Below, piece after piece: positions 7,571 through 16,520 of a stretch of 53,220 nt of DNA (the stretch's first letter is position 1; each line of letters opens with the position of its first letter). The DNA is taken from the NCBI GenBank assembly GCA_913777465.1, contig CAJYRQ010000024.1, positions 1-53,220 of the forward strand, written 5' to 3'. The stretch is from an uncultured Chryseobacterium sp. GTDB lineage: Bacteria > Bacteroidota > Bacteroidia > Flavobacteriales > Weeksellaceae. Under the pieces are notes generated by a model. The model did no database searches. It worked only from the letters and a program-made list of their open reading frames with translations, and was not told the DNA's origin. Made by a program: the position numbers and the translations under genes.

Positions 7571-9247
7571 CTATTTTTTAACCTTCTTTTTTGTGGATTT
7601 TACAGCCTTATTGGAAGATGCTGATTTACCTTTGTAAAAGTTGTTATAAGCATATTCCGCAGCCTTTTCTAGATCAATTACCCCTCCCGCCTGAGAATAA
7701 TCTGCAAACTGATTAACCGTACTCGGGTTGCTGGATTTCACCAGCGATTCGATAACCTGTGCAGGTGTCAGCGTAGGCATGTATGCCAACAGGACAGCCG
7801 CCGCTCCCGCTACTACAGGAGAAGCCATGGAAGTTCCCTGAAGGTATTTGTACTCGTTGTGAGGAACTGTAGAATAAATTTCTTCGCCCGGAGCAAATAC
7901 ATTTACCATCTTCTTATTGTAGTTGGAAAAGCTTGCTCTCAACGCATCATTGTTATTGGTACTTGCGCCTACGACCAAAACGTTGTTTACAAACGGTTTT
8001 TCGTCGGTAACATTTTTAAAGTTGGTAGGATAAGCCAGGTGTTCCGCAACGTCTTCGTTTTCGTTACCTGCCGCTTTTACCAAAAGTACCCCTTTATCCT
8101 GGGCATATTTGAAGGCATCCCAAACAACATTTTTACCCGGAGAAACCGGCTTACCAAAGCTCATGTTCAAAACTTTGGCACCGTTGTCCACGGCATACCG
8201 GATGGCATTGGCTACATCTTTATCACGTTCGTCACCGTTCGGAACGGTTCTTACCGACATGATTTTGGCTACCCTTGAGGCAACACCGTACTGGATTTCT
8301 TTTCCATTAGGTAAACCGGCAATGATTCCCGCAACGTGGGTACCGTGTTCTGCATCCGGACCTTCATAATGGTTGTTCCCGTAATTTTTTTGAGAATAGT
8401 CGTCGTAATTATCCCCTACGATTTCTTTTCTCGGATCATAAGCCAGATCATACTGCTTTGACTGGGGTCCGAAATAATCCAGCGCTTCTTTCATTTCGGC
8501 GGAAATAGCCTTTTCAAATTCTGCCGGGGTTTTACCTTTGAATTCCGGGCTTTGGGCCACCTGCGCAAGCACCTGTGCTACCATGGCTTCTTTCTGATCT
8601 GCCGGCTTTATCGCTGCTACCGTTTCAGGCGTTACATTTTTGCCGTTCAGTAATTTTACCATGGTAGGAATCGCTTCGTTGATCATAGAATAGGTCTGGA
8701 AATTCTGTCTTGCCTCAACGCTTTTCTTTGTGAAGAGTTCCTTTGCCTTCATGTACATCGCGAAATCTTCAGGCATCTTAGCCTGGTTGGCCTTATTTTT
8801 TGCAGAGTCCTCACCTTCAAAGATCGGTTTATATTTGGCAACCACTCTGGTTACTTCCATATTGTCGATGTCGATATCCCCGTTTTTGCCACCAATGAAA
8901 TTCCATCCGTGAACATCGTCGATGTAGCCGTTTCCGTCATCATCTTTGCCATTTCCAGGAACTTCATTCGGGTTGGTCCACACATTATTCACCAATCCCG
9001 GGTGGTCTACCTGCACGCCGCTGTCTAATACTCCGACAACAACGGTCTTAGGCTTCAGCCCTTTTGATTCCAGGAATTTATATGCATTATCTGTGTTTAC
9101 CCCATATACTTTGGTTGCAGCAAAATCTTTATGATACCATGTCATCAGATCTTTATTCTCTTTCGGGTCTACACCGGATTTTGCTTCCTGTGCGTTTGAA
9201 AAACCGAATCCCGCTAAAAAAACAGCGGCTAATAATACCTTTTTCAT
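7571..9247 (-). CDS. Secreted S8 (subtilisin) peptidase
   Basis: A 558-residue subtilase with an N-terminal signal peptide (residues 1-19, ending SNAQ). The catalytic triad is D75 in GVLDSGVQVDH, H304 in HGTHVAG and S473 in GTSMASPVVAG; the oxyanion Asn lies in AAGNEN. About 229 residues separate Asp and His, far more than in classical subtilisin, and this stretch is Lys/Glu/Ala-rich, so it is an inserted domain of unknown role. There is no Por secretion-type C-terminal domain; the end is a short Lys-rich tail. The gene starts 1 bp after the WbqC stop, suggesting one transcript with wbqC. Confidence 0.95.
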   Translation of the reverse strand: MKKVLLAAVFLAGFGFSNAQEAKSGVDPKENKDLMTWYHKDFAATKVYGVNTDNAYKFLESKGLKPKTVVVGVLDSGVQVDHPGLVNNVWTNPNEVPGNGKDDDGNGYIDDVHGWNFIGGKNGDIDIDNMEVTRVVAKYKPIFEGEDSAKNKANQAKMPEDFAMYMKAKELFTKKSVEARQNFQTYSMINEAIPTMVKLLNGKNVTPETVAAIKPADQKEAMVAQVLAQVAQSPEFKGKTPAEFEKAISAEMKEALDYFGPQSKQYDLAYDPRKEIVGDNYDDYSQKNYGNNHYEGPDAEHGTHVAGIIAGLPNGKEIQYGVASRVAKIMSVRTVPNGDERDKDVANAIRYAVDNGAKVLNMSFGKPVSPGKNVVWDAFKYAQDKGVLLVKAAGNENEDVAEHLAYPTNFKNVTDEKPFVNNVLVVGASTNNNDALRASFSNYNKKMVNVFAPGEEIYSTVPHNEYKYLQGTSMASPVVAGAAAVLLAYMPTLTPAQVIESLVKSSNPSTVNQFADYSQAGGVIDLEKAAEYAYNNFYKGKSASSNKAVKSTKKKVKK

Positions 9248-9248
9248 G

Positions 9249-9872
9249 CTAGTATGATTGTTTAATATTTTTAATATAAGTCATGGATTCCGGTCCTTTG
9301 TTACAGATAAGGTCCAGAATCGATAAATCTTCCAAAAATCCTGATTTGTCTGAGAAGGTCTGATAGTACGCTTCCATTTCAGATTCCGACGGATGCTTGG
9401 CTGAGAATTTTTCCCTGAGGCTGATCTCTTCCGGAATTTTGATATATTCGGTATTCAAAGAGTATGCCTTTTCGGTCTTAAGAATCTGCTGGATGACCTC
9501 AAGTGCTTTAAGGTTGAAATCCAGTACATATTTTTCTTTCAGATCGTATATTTTTCTCAGTTTATCTTCATAAAACTCGAAATAAGGCGAACTCTGATAA
9601 GCGGTTTTTATAGATTTCCAATGCAGGCTTCTCCAGTCTTCACGGTGAGCAATTTCAATCTCTTTAAAGGCCCGGCTCCCGTTGTGAGTGATAGGAATAA
9701 TAAGTGAAAGTTTTCCGTTTGCCCCATAGATATTGGCCCTGTTCCTGTAAGTCTGCTTGGGAAAGCTTTCAAACTGTTCGAAAAGGATTTCGTTTTCAGG
9801 ATCCAGGAATACGGAAAACCATGAAATCGGCGGTAGATAAAATACCGGTAATAATACATTCTTCATATTCAT
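9249..9872 (-). CDS. WbqC family protein
   Basis: A 207-residue protein of the WbqC-like family, recognised by YLPPISWFSVF near the N-terminus, then FPKQTYRNRANIYGANG and LSLIIPI. WbqC-type proteins occur in O-antigen clusters and beside lepB in Flavobacteriia; their reaction is not firmly established. Here it sits between lepB and the S8 protease on one strand, which suggests an envelope role. The ATG at 9872 is preferred, though a second Met two codons later is possible. Confidence 0.8.
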   Translation of the reverse strand: MNMKNVLLPVFYLPPISWFSVFLDPENEILFEQFESFPKQTYRNRANIYGANGKLSLIIPITHNGSRAFKEIEIAHREDWRSLHWKSIKTAYQSSPYFEFYEDKLRKIYDLKEKYVLDFNLKALEVIQQILKTEKAYSLNTEYIKIPEEISLREKFSAKHPSESEMEAYYQTFSDKSGFLEDLSILDLICNKGPESMTYIKNIKQSY

Positions 9873-9880
9873 AATGCAAA

Positions 9881-9908
9881 AATGAAGTATTTTTTCAAAT
9901 ACTTCATT
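9881..9908 (-). terminator. Hairpin between lepB and wbqC
   Basis: A perfect 12-bp stem AATGAAGTATTT/AAATACTTCATT with a 4-nt loop is followed on the minus strand by a short T stretch, ending 8 bp before the wbqC start. It could end lepB transcription or act as a partial terminator or processing site within the operon. Confidence 0.65.
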
Positions 9909-9931
9909 CTATTTATATTTATTTTAACTTA

Positions 9932-11593
9932 TTAATCGTCGCCTGTATTTTTCTTTCTGAATAATTTAACGAAATATTCCCATCCGAAGAACAGGATCAG
10001 GATCATCGCGGCGATCCACCAGTAAGAAGTTTTGTTGGCTTCCCCGGTGTTTGTGGCTTTGAACATCCGGTCCCAACGGATTTTGAACGGCGCCTGGTAA
10101 GAGGAACTTGCATCCTTGAATGCTCCCTGCAGACTCATCCAGGTAAACATCGGCTTTCCGACAATATTCTCTTCAGGAACGAAACCGAAGAACCTGGCGT
10201 CCAATGAGGCATCCCGGTTGTCTCCCACCATCATGTAATAATCCTGCTGGATCGTATACTGGTTGGTTTCTTTTCCGTTGATGAAGATTTTTCCGTTTTT
10301 GTTTTCCAGGCTGTTGTGCTCATATTCCGAAATAATCCACTGGTACATCGGAAGGGATTCCTGGTTGATGGTTACGACGTCACCTTTTTTAGGAATTTTC
10401 AACGGCCCGTACCAATCCTGGTTCCACGGTTTATTGATCGGGAAAATAGACTGGGTGGTATCGATGCTTTTGGTATATACCGTTTTATCGGCATTCAATT
10501 TATAGGAAATCGTTGCGGAATCTTTCGGATAGATGTTTTCTTCCATGCTGATGACATTCGGCAACGTTTTGATGTCTTTAGCGGTCTGATCGGTAAGTCC
10601 CTGGAACATATAGGTAAATCCGCCTTTTTCGTTCTGCATTTCCCTTACCGGAAGGAATCCGTAGGTATTGTACATACCAGGGATATCCAATTGCGTTCCT
10701 GTATTTACCGTGTAAGCATGCTGAACTTCCTGATCACCAAGAACCGTTTCCGGCTTTCCGTTTACAAAAAGCCTTCCGGCTCTCATTTCAAACGTATCGC
10801 CTGCTGCGGCAACACATCTTTTTACGTAAGGGTCTTTTCGGTCGGTAGCCGTATGTACCGAATCCTGCGGATAGTTGAAAACTACCACATCATTTTTCTG
10901 AGGCTTGCTGAACTGCAAAATCCTTTCGTAAGGAAGCTTTACCGCATCCACGTAAGATTTCGGATCATCTTTCGGATTTCCTTTTTCACCGGTATCCATA
11001 ATGGTTCCCTGCAGGAAAGGAATGGCCAGAGGACGCATCGGAAGCCTGTATCCGTAACTCCATTTGTTTACGAAAAGGAAATCCCCCACCAGCAATGTTC
11101 TTTCCATGGATCCGGTCGGGATTCCGAAAGGCTGGGTTACAAAAACGTGGATGATGGTCGCGAAAACGACGGCAAAGGTCACAGACCCGATGAACGAATC
11201 TTTTTTCTTTGCATTTTTTTCCTCGTCCGTAAGGAAAAGGTCATTTGCACTTTCGTCTTCCAGTTCCGGGTCTTTACCATAATTAACCGTTGCCATATAA
11301 ATGAACGGCAGGATGACGGTAAGAAGCTTATCCTTGAAAGAGGTTTTTCCGAATTTGCTCATTAAATACAAATGAAAAACAGACATCATAATCGGTCCTA
11401 CAATCGGAAGATATGATAAAACAGCCCACCATTTGGGATGGTTCGTTTCTTTTAAAATAAGGAAATAATTGTAGAAAGGGATAAAAGCGAATAACGGATT
11501 GTACCCCAGTTTTTTAAACAGCTTCCAGGTGGAAATCCCCATCAATACTGATAAAATGAGAACATAAACTGTATACGTTAAAAAATAATTCAT
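9932..11593 (-). CDS. lepB: Signal peptidase I
   Basis: A 553-residue S26 peptidase that cleaves Sec signal peptides at the outer face of the inner membrane. N-terminal membrane segments precede a transmembrane helix at about 137-155. The catalytic serine is S162 in IPTGSMERTL and the general-base lysine is K258 in YVKRCVAAAGD. The final box GDNRDASLDARFFG (near residue 470) is intact. About 200 residues separate the lysine box from this last box, which explains the length; long LepBs are usual in Bacteroidota. A C-terminal hydrophobic segment (TSYWWIAAMILILFFGW) adds a second anchor. Confidence 0.95.
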   Translation of the reverse strand: MNYFLTYTVYVLILSVLMGISTWKLFKKLGYNPLFAFIPFYNYFLILKETNHPKWWAVLSYLPIVGPIMMSVFHLYLMSKFGKTSFKDKLLTVILPFIYMATVNYGKDPELEDESANDLFLTDEEKNAKKKDSFIGSVTFAVVFATIIHVFVTQPFGIPTGSMERTLLVGDFLFVNKWSYGYRLPMRPLAIPFLQGTIMDTGEKGNPKDDPKSYVDAVKLPYERILQFSKPQKNDVVVFNYPQDSVHTATDRKDPYVKRCVAAAGDTFEMRAGRLFVNGKPETVLGDQEVQHAYTVNTGTQLDIPGMYNTYGFLPVREMQNEKGGFTYMFQGLTDQTAKDIKTLPNVISMEENIYPKDSATISYKLNADKTVYTKSIDTTQSIFPINKPWNQDWYGPLKIPKKGDVVTINQESLPMYQWIISEYEHNSLENKNGKIFINGKETNQYTIQQDYYMMVGDNRDASLDARFFGFVPEENIVGKPMFTWMSLQGAFKDASSSYQAPFKIRWDRMFKATNTGEANKTSYWWIAAMILILFFGWEYFVKLFRKKNTGDD

Positions 11594-11700
11594 AAATTTT
11601 TGTGCCTAATCTATAATATAAGTAATGGGTAATAAGCAGATGATGTTTAATGCTTATCAGCTCTATTAATTAGTTTGCAATTTAGGGATTTTGTTACAGA

Positions 11701-12402
11701 TTAAAGCCCCAAAACATCCTTCATCTCGAAATTTCCTTTTTTATCTTTGATCCATTCCGCAGCCACCACGGCTCCTAAAGCAAAACCGTTTCTGTTGAAA
11801 GCGGTGTGTTTGATTTCGATTTCATCCACTTCACTTCTGTAGAAGACGCTGTGAGTACCGGGAACCTCATCTTTACGGATGGCAAAAATACCCAATTGGT
11901 TATCCTGTGTCTCTTCCAGTTTCCAGGCGTCAAATTTCGGATTGTGCCTGAAGATTCCTTCGGCAATTGAGATTGCCGTTCCACTGGGTGCATCTTTTTT
12001 ATGAACATGGTGAATTTCTTCCAGCTGACAGGAATATTCGTCGACATTCTTCATCAGATCAGCCAGTTTTTCGTTTAAAGCAAAAAACAGGTTGACGCCT
12101 AAGCTGAAGTTGGAACCGTAAAGGAAAGCCGTACCATTGTCCACTGTCAGTTTTTCGATTTCAGGCTTCTTTTCAAGCCAGCCTGTCGTTCCGCAGATTA
12201 CCGGGATTTTATTTTCCAGACATGCTTTGATGTTTTCATAAGCCACTTCAGGCAGGGAAAACTCGATAACGACATCCGGATTATTCAGGTTTTCAGCAGT
12301 TGGGGTTTCTTTAAGGCGGGCAACGATTTCATGACCTCTTTTAGTGGCGATTTCATCGATAATTTTTCCCATTTTACCGTATCCAACCAATGCTATTTTC
12401 AT
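11701..12402 (-). CDS. dapB: 4-hydroxy-tetrahydrodipicolinate reductase
   Basis: A 233-residue DapB, which reduces the product of DapA with NAD(P)H on the way to diaminopimelate and lysine. The N-terminal dinucleotide motif is VGYGKMGK (residues 6-13), and the family signature with the active-site His and Lys is HHVHKKDAPSGTA. It is slightly shorter than E. coli DapB, as is common in Bacteroidota. It lies between DUF5683 and lepB, all on the minus strand, an arrangement familiar in Flavobacteriia. Confidence 0.96.
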   Translation of the reverse strand: MKIALVGYGKMGKIIDEIATKRGHEIVARLKETPTAENLNNPDVVIEFSLPEVAYENIKACLENKIPVICGTTGWLEKKPEIEKLTVDNGTAFLYGSNFSLGVNLFFALNEKLADLMKNVDEYSCQLEEIHHVHKKDAPSGTAISIAEGIFRHNPKFDAWKLEETQDNQLGIFAIRKDEVPGTHSVFYRSEVDEIEIKHTAFNRNGFALGAVVAAEWIKDKKGNFEMKDVLGL

Positions 12403-12536
12403 ATTTTTATTTGTTTGTCCGCTTAATTTCTAACGCAAAGATCGCAAAGTTTTTATTTAAGAATCGCTCTTCATATTTTCGCCCGCGAAGGCATTCCACT
12501 CAGCAACGCCGTAAATAAAGCAGTTTTATATTCTTT

Positions 12537-13178
12537 TTAAAATCTATAACTTAAACTGATGCCAGTCTTCGGAGGGGCAATTCCGTACTGATCCTGAACC
12601 ATTGTTGGATTAAGGGTAAGATCCGGATCACGGCGGGATTCATATAAATGGGCATCCACCACGGCATCCACGATGTTCAGGATGTAAATCAGCCCGCTGA
12701 TGGCGATGGCGTAATCGCGCTGTCTTTTAGACCTGTCCTGTGCATTTCCCAATGCCGTTTTATCCAGCCAAGGGTGTGTATCTACGAATTCATTCGGGGT
12801 TCCGTTGAGCTTGGCGATATAATACTCCCGATATTTTCTATACTGGTTGTCATTCCAGACGGCAATCCCGACTCCCGTTCCTACAGCTCCCAAAACAATG
12901 GGAACCTTCCAGTATTTTTTATTGTATACCTGCCCCAGTCCGGGAAGAACGGCAGAATATAATCCTGCTTTTGTAGGATTGAGCTTTCGTGTTTTCTGTG
13001 TAGGCCCATTGGCTTTTTCCAAATCAGAAACGACTTTCGCCTCGGTTTTGGTATTGTTTCTTTCTACCCCGATGCTGTCCTTCGGACGGTAATCCACCCG
13101 GATCGTATCATTGGGATTCACCTGTGACCAGGCAAAAGCAAACAAGCAAAGAAAGAATGTGAACAGTATTTTTTTCAT
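12537..13178 (-). CDS. DUF5683 domain protein
   Basis: A 213-residue protein with a cleavable signal peptide (residues 1-18, ending AWS). The conserved core is KAGLYSAVLPGLGQVYNKKYWKVPIVLGAVGTG, a GxGQxYN-type segment leading into a hydrophobic helix, with a second hydrophobic stretch near residue 160. It matches DUF5683, an uncharacterised envelope family of Bacteroidota. Its start is 1 bp past the parB stop, so it is almost certainly translated from the parAB transcript. Function unknown. Confidence 0.8.
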   Translation of the reverse strand: MKKILFTFFLCLFAFAWSQVNPNDTIRVDYRPKDSIGVERNNTKTEAKVVSDLEKANGPTQKTRKLNPTKAGLYSAVLPGLGQVYNKKYWKVPIVLGAVGTGVGIAVWNDNQYRKYREYYIAKLNGTPNEFVDTHPWLDKTALGNAQDRSKRQRDYAIAISGLIYILNIVDAVVDAHLYESRRDPDLTLNPTMVQDQYGIAPPKTGISLSYRF

Positions 13179-14069
13179 TTATTTAATGTGGGATAAAATA
13201 TATTCCAGTTCATCTTCATTTTTGAAATCCAGAACAATTTTCCCTTTTTTTCCGTTGGGAGCGGCTTTGATTTCGACTTTTACATCCAGAATGTCAGCAA
13301 TGGTCTTCTGCGCTCTTTTATAGTTGTTCGAAAGTTCTGCCTTTGCTCTTTTCGCCGCCGGAGATTTCGGATTTTTGAGAGCAGTAGCAGCCTGTTCTGC
13401 CTGGCGGACGTTCAGTTTTTCTTTAATAATCAATTCAAACAGGATCTGCTGGTGCTCTTCGCTTTCCAGGCTGATGATTGCCCTTCCGTGTCCTGCAGAA
13501 ATTTCGCCGCTCCGGATGGCATTCTGGATATCCGGATTCAGCCTCAACAGCCTGATGGAATTGGTAATGGTACTTCGGTCCTTTCCTACGCGGTGGCTCA
13601 GGTTTTCCTGGGTAAGACCGATCTCTTCCATCAGCCGCTGATACGTTAATGCAATTTCAATCGCGTCAAGGTCTTCCCTCTGAATGTTTTCCACAAGGGC
13701 CATTTCCAGAAGTTCCTGGTCATTTACCAGGCGGATGTATGCCGGGATGGATTCCAGTCCTGCCAATTTACTGGCGCGGTATCTTCTTTCTCCGGATATG
13801 ATTTCGAACTTTTCGCCGTCTTTTCTTAAGGTAATCGGCTGGATTACGCCCAGATTTTTGATCGACTGTGCAAGCTCGTTTAATGCTTTTTCATCAAAAT
13901 AAGTTCTTGGCTGGGTCGAGTTGGGATAAATATCGTCCAATGCAATTTCTACGATATTCCCTACAAACTTATCTGCTCCCTCATCGGTTGCAGAGTTGAT
14001 CGCTGCTTTGGATTCGGCACTGAGAATTGCGCCCAAACCACGTCCCATCGCTCTTTTTTTATCCTTCAT
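13179..14069 (-). CDS. parB: Chromosome-partitioning protein ParB
   Basis: A 296-residue ParB/Spo0J. The N-terminal nuclease-like CTPase domain has SGERRYRASKLAG, the box II arginine patch. A helix-turn-helix region follows at about 150-190 (GLTQENLSHRVGKDRSTITN), and a C-terminal dimerisation segment ends the protein. It binds parS sites and loads SMC near the origin. It lies 32 bp downstream of parA. No parS-like 16-mer is obvious in the window by eye. Confidence 0.96.
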   Translation of the reverse strand: MKDKKRAMGRGLGAILSAESKAAINSATDEGADKFVGNIVEIALDDIYPNSTQPRTYFDEKALNELAQSIKNLGVIQPITLRKDGEKFEIISGERRYRASKLAGLESIPAYIRLVNDQELLEMALVENIQREDLDAIEIALTYQRLMEEIGLTQENLSHRVGKDRSTITNSIRLLRLNPDIQNAIRSGEISAGHGRAIISLESEEHQQILFELIIKEKLNVRQAEQAATALKNPKSPAAKRAKAELSNNYKRAQKTIADILDVKVEIKAAPNGKKGKIVLDFKNEDELEYILSHIK

Positions 14070-14101
14070 ATTTTTTTAGCGTTTAGCTTAGCTAGCTGCT
14101 T

Positions 14102-14875
14102 TTAATTCTTTACTAATTTTTCGTTTTTCAATAATACTTCTTCCGCCAGCTGAATATACTGGATGGCTCCTTTGCTTTCCGCATCATAGTTCAGGATACT
14201 TTCCCCAAAGCTAGGTGCTTCGCTCAACCTTACGTTTCTGCTGATGATGGTTTCGAATACCATTTCAGGAAAGTGGGAATTTACCTCTTCCACCACCTGA
14301 TTGGATAATCTTAAACGGCTGTCGTACATCGTAAGCAGCAGTCCTTCGATGTCCAGGTCTTTATTGTGGATTTTCTGAACGTTTTTGATCGTGTTCAACA
14401 ATTTCCCAAGTCCTTCCAAAGCAAAATATTCACACTGGATCGGAATGATCACGGAATCGGCTGCCGTCAGGGCATTGACTGTAATCAGTCCCAAACTCGG
14501 CGCACAGTCGATAATGATATAATCGTAATCGTCCCTTACGCTTTGCAGTGCTTTTTTCAGCATGTATTCCCTTTCCTCTTTGTCTACCAATTCAATTTCA
14601 GCGGCCACCAGGTCGATATGGGACGGAACGATGTCCAGGTTCGGCGTCGCCGTCTGTTTGATGCATTTTGCCGTATCCACGCTGTGCTCCAAAAGGTTAT
14701 AGGTAGAATACCTTACATCTTCTACCCCCAGACCTGAAGTTGCATTTGCCTGAGGATCAGCATCGATAATTAATATCTTTTTTTCCAATACCCCTAATGC
14801 TGCAGCCAAATTGACAGCGGTTGTGGTTTTCCCGACTCCTCCTTTCTGATTAGCGATACCTATGATTTTTGCCAT
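14102..14875 (-). CDS. parA: Chromosome-partitioning ATPase ParA
   Basis: A 257-residue ParA/Soj ATPase. The deviant Walker A is KGGVGKTTTAVN near the N-terminus, Walker A' is IIDADPQANATSG and Walker B is YDYIIIDCAPSLG. The reading frame stays open upstream to 14995, but the ATG at 14875 gives the standard start MAKIIGIANQKGG; the extra 40 codons would be A/T-rich and unlike the family. It works with ParB in chromosome segregation and is followed by parB and DUF5683. Confidence 0.96.
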   Translation of the reverse strand: MAKIIGIANQKGGVGKTTTAVNLAAALGVLEKKILIIDADPQANATSGLGVEDVRYSTYNLLEHSVDTAKCIKQTATPNLDIVPSHIDLVAAEIELVDKEEREYMLKKALQSVRDDYDYIIIDCAPSLGLITVNALTAADSVIIPIQCEYFALEGLGKLLNTIKNVQKIHNKDLDIEGLLLTMYDSRLRLSNQVVEEVNSHFPEMVFETIISRNVRLSEAPSFGESILNYDAESKGAIQYIQLAEEVLLKNEKLVKN

Positions 14876-14977
14876 TGTTAGAACTTTAAGGTTCAAAAAT
14901 ACACATTTTTCTGTGCTCTTAATAAACAGGTAAAACGAAATTTGAGTTAAAATATTGTTAATAAGCGATTTAGGTAT

Positions 14978-15015
14978 AAAAAAAATTATCCACAAAAAAA
15001 ATTCTTTGTGGATAA
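14978..15015 (-). terminator. tonB terminator built from two DnaA-box sequences
   Basis: On the minus strand TTATCCACAAA pairs with TTTGTGGATAA and is followed by a T-run, a good terminator 22 bp past the tonB stop. The two 9-mers TTATCCACA (14986-14994) and TGTGGATAA (15007-15015) are exact matches to the DnaA-box consensus in opposite orientation. It lies just upstream of parA. Confidence 0.8.
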
Positions 15016-15037
15016 GTGTATAAGATTTGTTTTTATG

Positions 15038-15871
15038 TTAATTATCAAGCTTCATTGAAATCGGGAACTTGAAATAGCTTCGTACAGATTCCCCTTTTTT
15101 ATTTTTCCCCGGAATCCATTTTCCTTTAATGGATTTAATTGTCCTGATGGCCTCATCGTTAAATTCGGTGTTAGAACCGCTGGCTTTGATGGCAGAAATA
15201 GTTCCGTTTGTTTCAACAATAAAAGTGATCGTTGTCTTCATAAGATCATCAGAAGCGAGGCCCGAAGTATCGAAATTATTCATTACTTTATTTCTGAAAG
15301 CATTGATCCCTCCGATGAATCCGGCTTCCTGGCCTAGTTCGTCTCCCGTTGTTATTTTATTCGGATCTTCTTTAGTTACGATCACTGGTGGAGCTGTACT
15401 AATTACAGGTCCTGTACCGATCGTCGGAGTACTCGGAACATAGGTGTTCTGAGGAGCAGGGTCCGGTTTAAAATTGTCTGATAAGCCAGCTACGGCATCA
15501 TCCGGAATTTTTTCTGTATTTGTGTCAGGTGCATGAGCTGACGGAGTTGGCACTGAACTATCATAAGTTCTAACAGCAGGATCTGATTTTGGGGGAACCA
15601 CAGCTACAGGAGGGGGTGTTTCATTATCCTCAATAATAATAGGTGGAGGTAACTCATACACTTCAATGTCTTTAATAGGAGCTGTCTTAAAAGCGTTCAT
15701 TATTACAGGAGTTACAGAAATCGCTGCTAGTAGACTGGCACCGATAAAAAGCGCTTTGGTTAAAATCCGGTCGGATTCATTTCTTAAGACGTAGGCACCA
15801 TATTCTTTGTTGCGGTGTTCGAAAAGAATTTCATTGAAACGAAATTCCTGATTCTGATGCATGTTTTTCAT
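15038..15871 (-). CDS. tonB: Energy transducer TonB
   Basis: A 277-residue TonB. A cytoplasmic N-terminus with NKEYGAYVLR is followed by one transmembrane helix (about residues 38-60) and a Pro-rich periplasmic linker (LPPPIIIEDNETPPP onward, to about 180). The C-terminal TonB domain has ETNGTISAIKASGS and KSIKGKWIPGKNKKG. It couples the proton motive force, through ExbB/ExbD, to outer-membrane receptors. No exbBD is in the window. It begins the tonB, parA, parB minus-strand run but has its own terminator. Confidence 0.93.
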   Translation of the reverse strand: MKNMHQNQEFRFNEILFEHRNKEYGAYVLRNESDRILTKALFIGASLLAAISVTPVIMNAFKTAPIKDIEVYELPPPIIIEDNETPPPVAVVPPKSDPAVRTYDSSVPTPSAHAPDTNTEKIPDDAVAGLSDNFKPDPAPQNTYVPSTPTIGTGPVISTAPPVIVTKEDPNKITTGDELGQEAGFIGGINAFRNKVMNNFDTSGLASDDLMKTTITFIVETNGTISAIKASGSNTEFNDEAIRTIKSIKGKWIPGKNKKGESVRSYFKFPISMKLDN

Positions 15872-16462
15872 TGTTCTAAAATTTAAGCATTAATATAGAT
15901 TATTAGTTCATTACCATTTCCCGGTAAATAATAACTTAGAAGCAAAACATTTGCCACTATATTACCAAAAACGCAGCTTTATTTAAAATCGTATAAGAAT
16001 GAATTAATTTTAACTATGTTATGAATAGAATTTGGAAAGATAGAGGCTGGATGCTCGGTGATGGATATTGAAAGGATGGTTGTTTGAAAATGATAACGGA
16101 TTATTTAACACGATACTGCTATCGATGTTTTTGGGATAAGTTGATAGGAAAGACACCGCCCTAGTCCTGATTGCAGCGGCATCCTTTTTCCGGACGGGCA
16201 ACGGCTAGGCGAAAAAGATACAGCGGAAAGCAGGTTCCCGACTTCAAATAGCTTATGGCTGCTAGCTAATGGCGAATGGCTGCTGGCTGCTGGCTGTTGC
16301 GGATAAAATTTGAATATGGTTAATAGTTAATGGTTGATAGTTGATAGTTAATGGTTGATGGTTGATGGTTGATGGTTGATAGTAAATGGTAATTGATAAT
16401 TGGCTGTTATGGAAAAAAAGCTAAAAAGATGATTATCGGTTTCAGGCTTAAGCTGAATCCAT
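15872..16462. other. Intergenic DNA with no gene
   Basis: No convincing coding region on either strand; the short open frame at 16019-16201 on the minus strand lacks any recognisable feature. The right half carries iterated short words (separate entry). The left part is the A/T-rich upstream region of tonB. Confidence 0.6.
16250..16405. repeat. Iterated short words, including a heptamer array
   Basis: Positions 16250-16305 repeat TGGCTGC and TGGCGAA-like words. Positions 16315-16395 are a run of 7-nt units, GGTTGAT with variants GGTTAAT and AGTTGAT. Four consecutive GGTTGAT units are perfect. No coding potential; a slippage-prone non-coding array. Confidence 0.8.
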
Positions 16463-16499
16463 TAAAATAAAAGAGACCATCGCGGTGACAGTCTCTTTT
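16463..16499 (-). terminator. Terminator of purA
   Basis: The inverted repeat AAAAGAGAC/GTCTCTTTT with a 13-nt loop is followed on the minus strand by an A/T-rich tail, 22 bp past the purA stop. Confidence 0.75.
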
Positions 16500-16520
16500 C
16501 TTTATTTTCAAATTTTCTGA

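Noticed and set aside
10316-11365. Long plus-strand open frame opposite lepB (349 codons)
   Set aside because: It is a shadow of lepB, with biased composition (Arg/Phe/Ile) and no recognisable domain.
13179-14875. A parS centromere near parAB
   Set aside because: I looked for a palindromic 16-mer of the TGTTnCACGTGAAACA type around parAB and did not see one; a pattern search of the whole chromosome would be needed.
14876-14995. N-terminal extension of ParA by 40 codons
   Set aside because: The added residues are A/T-rich noise, contain the upstream region, and the internal ATG gives the normal ParA start.
16019-16201. Small minus-strand ORF between tonB and purA
   Set aside because: No signal, domain or plausible start context; lies in repeat-rich intergenic DNA.
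16315-16395. Short tandem repeats as possible CRISPR or iteron origin
   Set aside because: The units are only 7 nt, directly abutting and degenerate, with no replication gene nearby; parAB are the chromosomal type.
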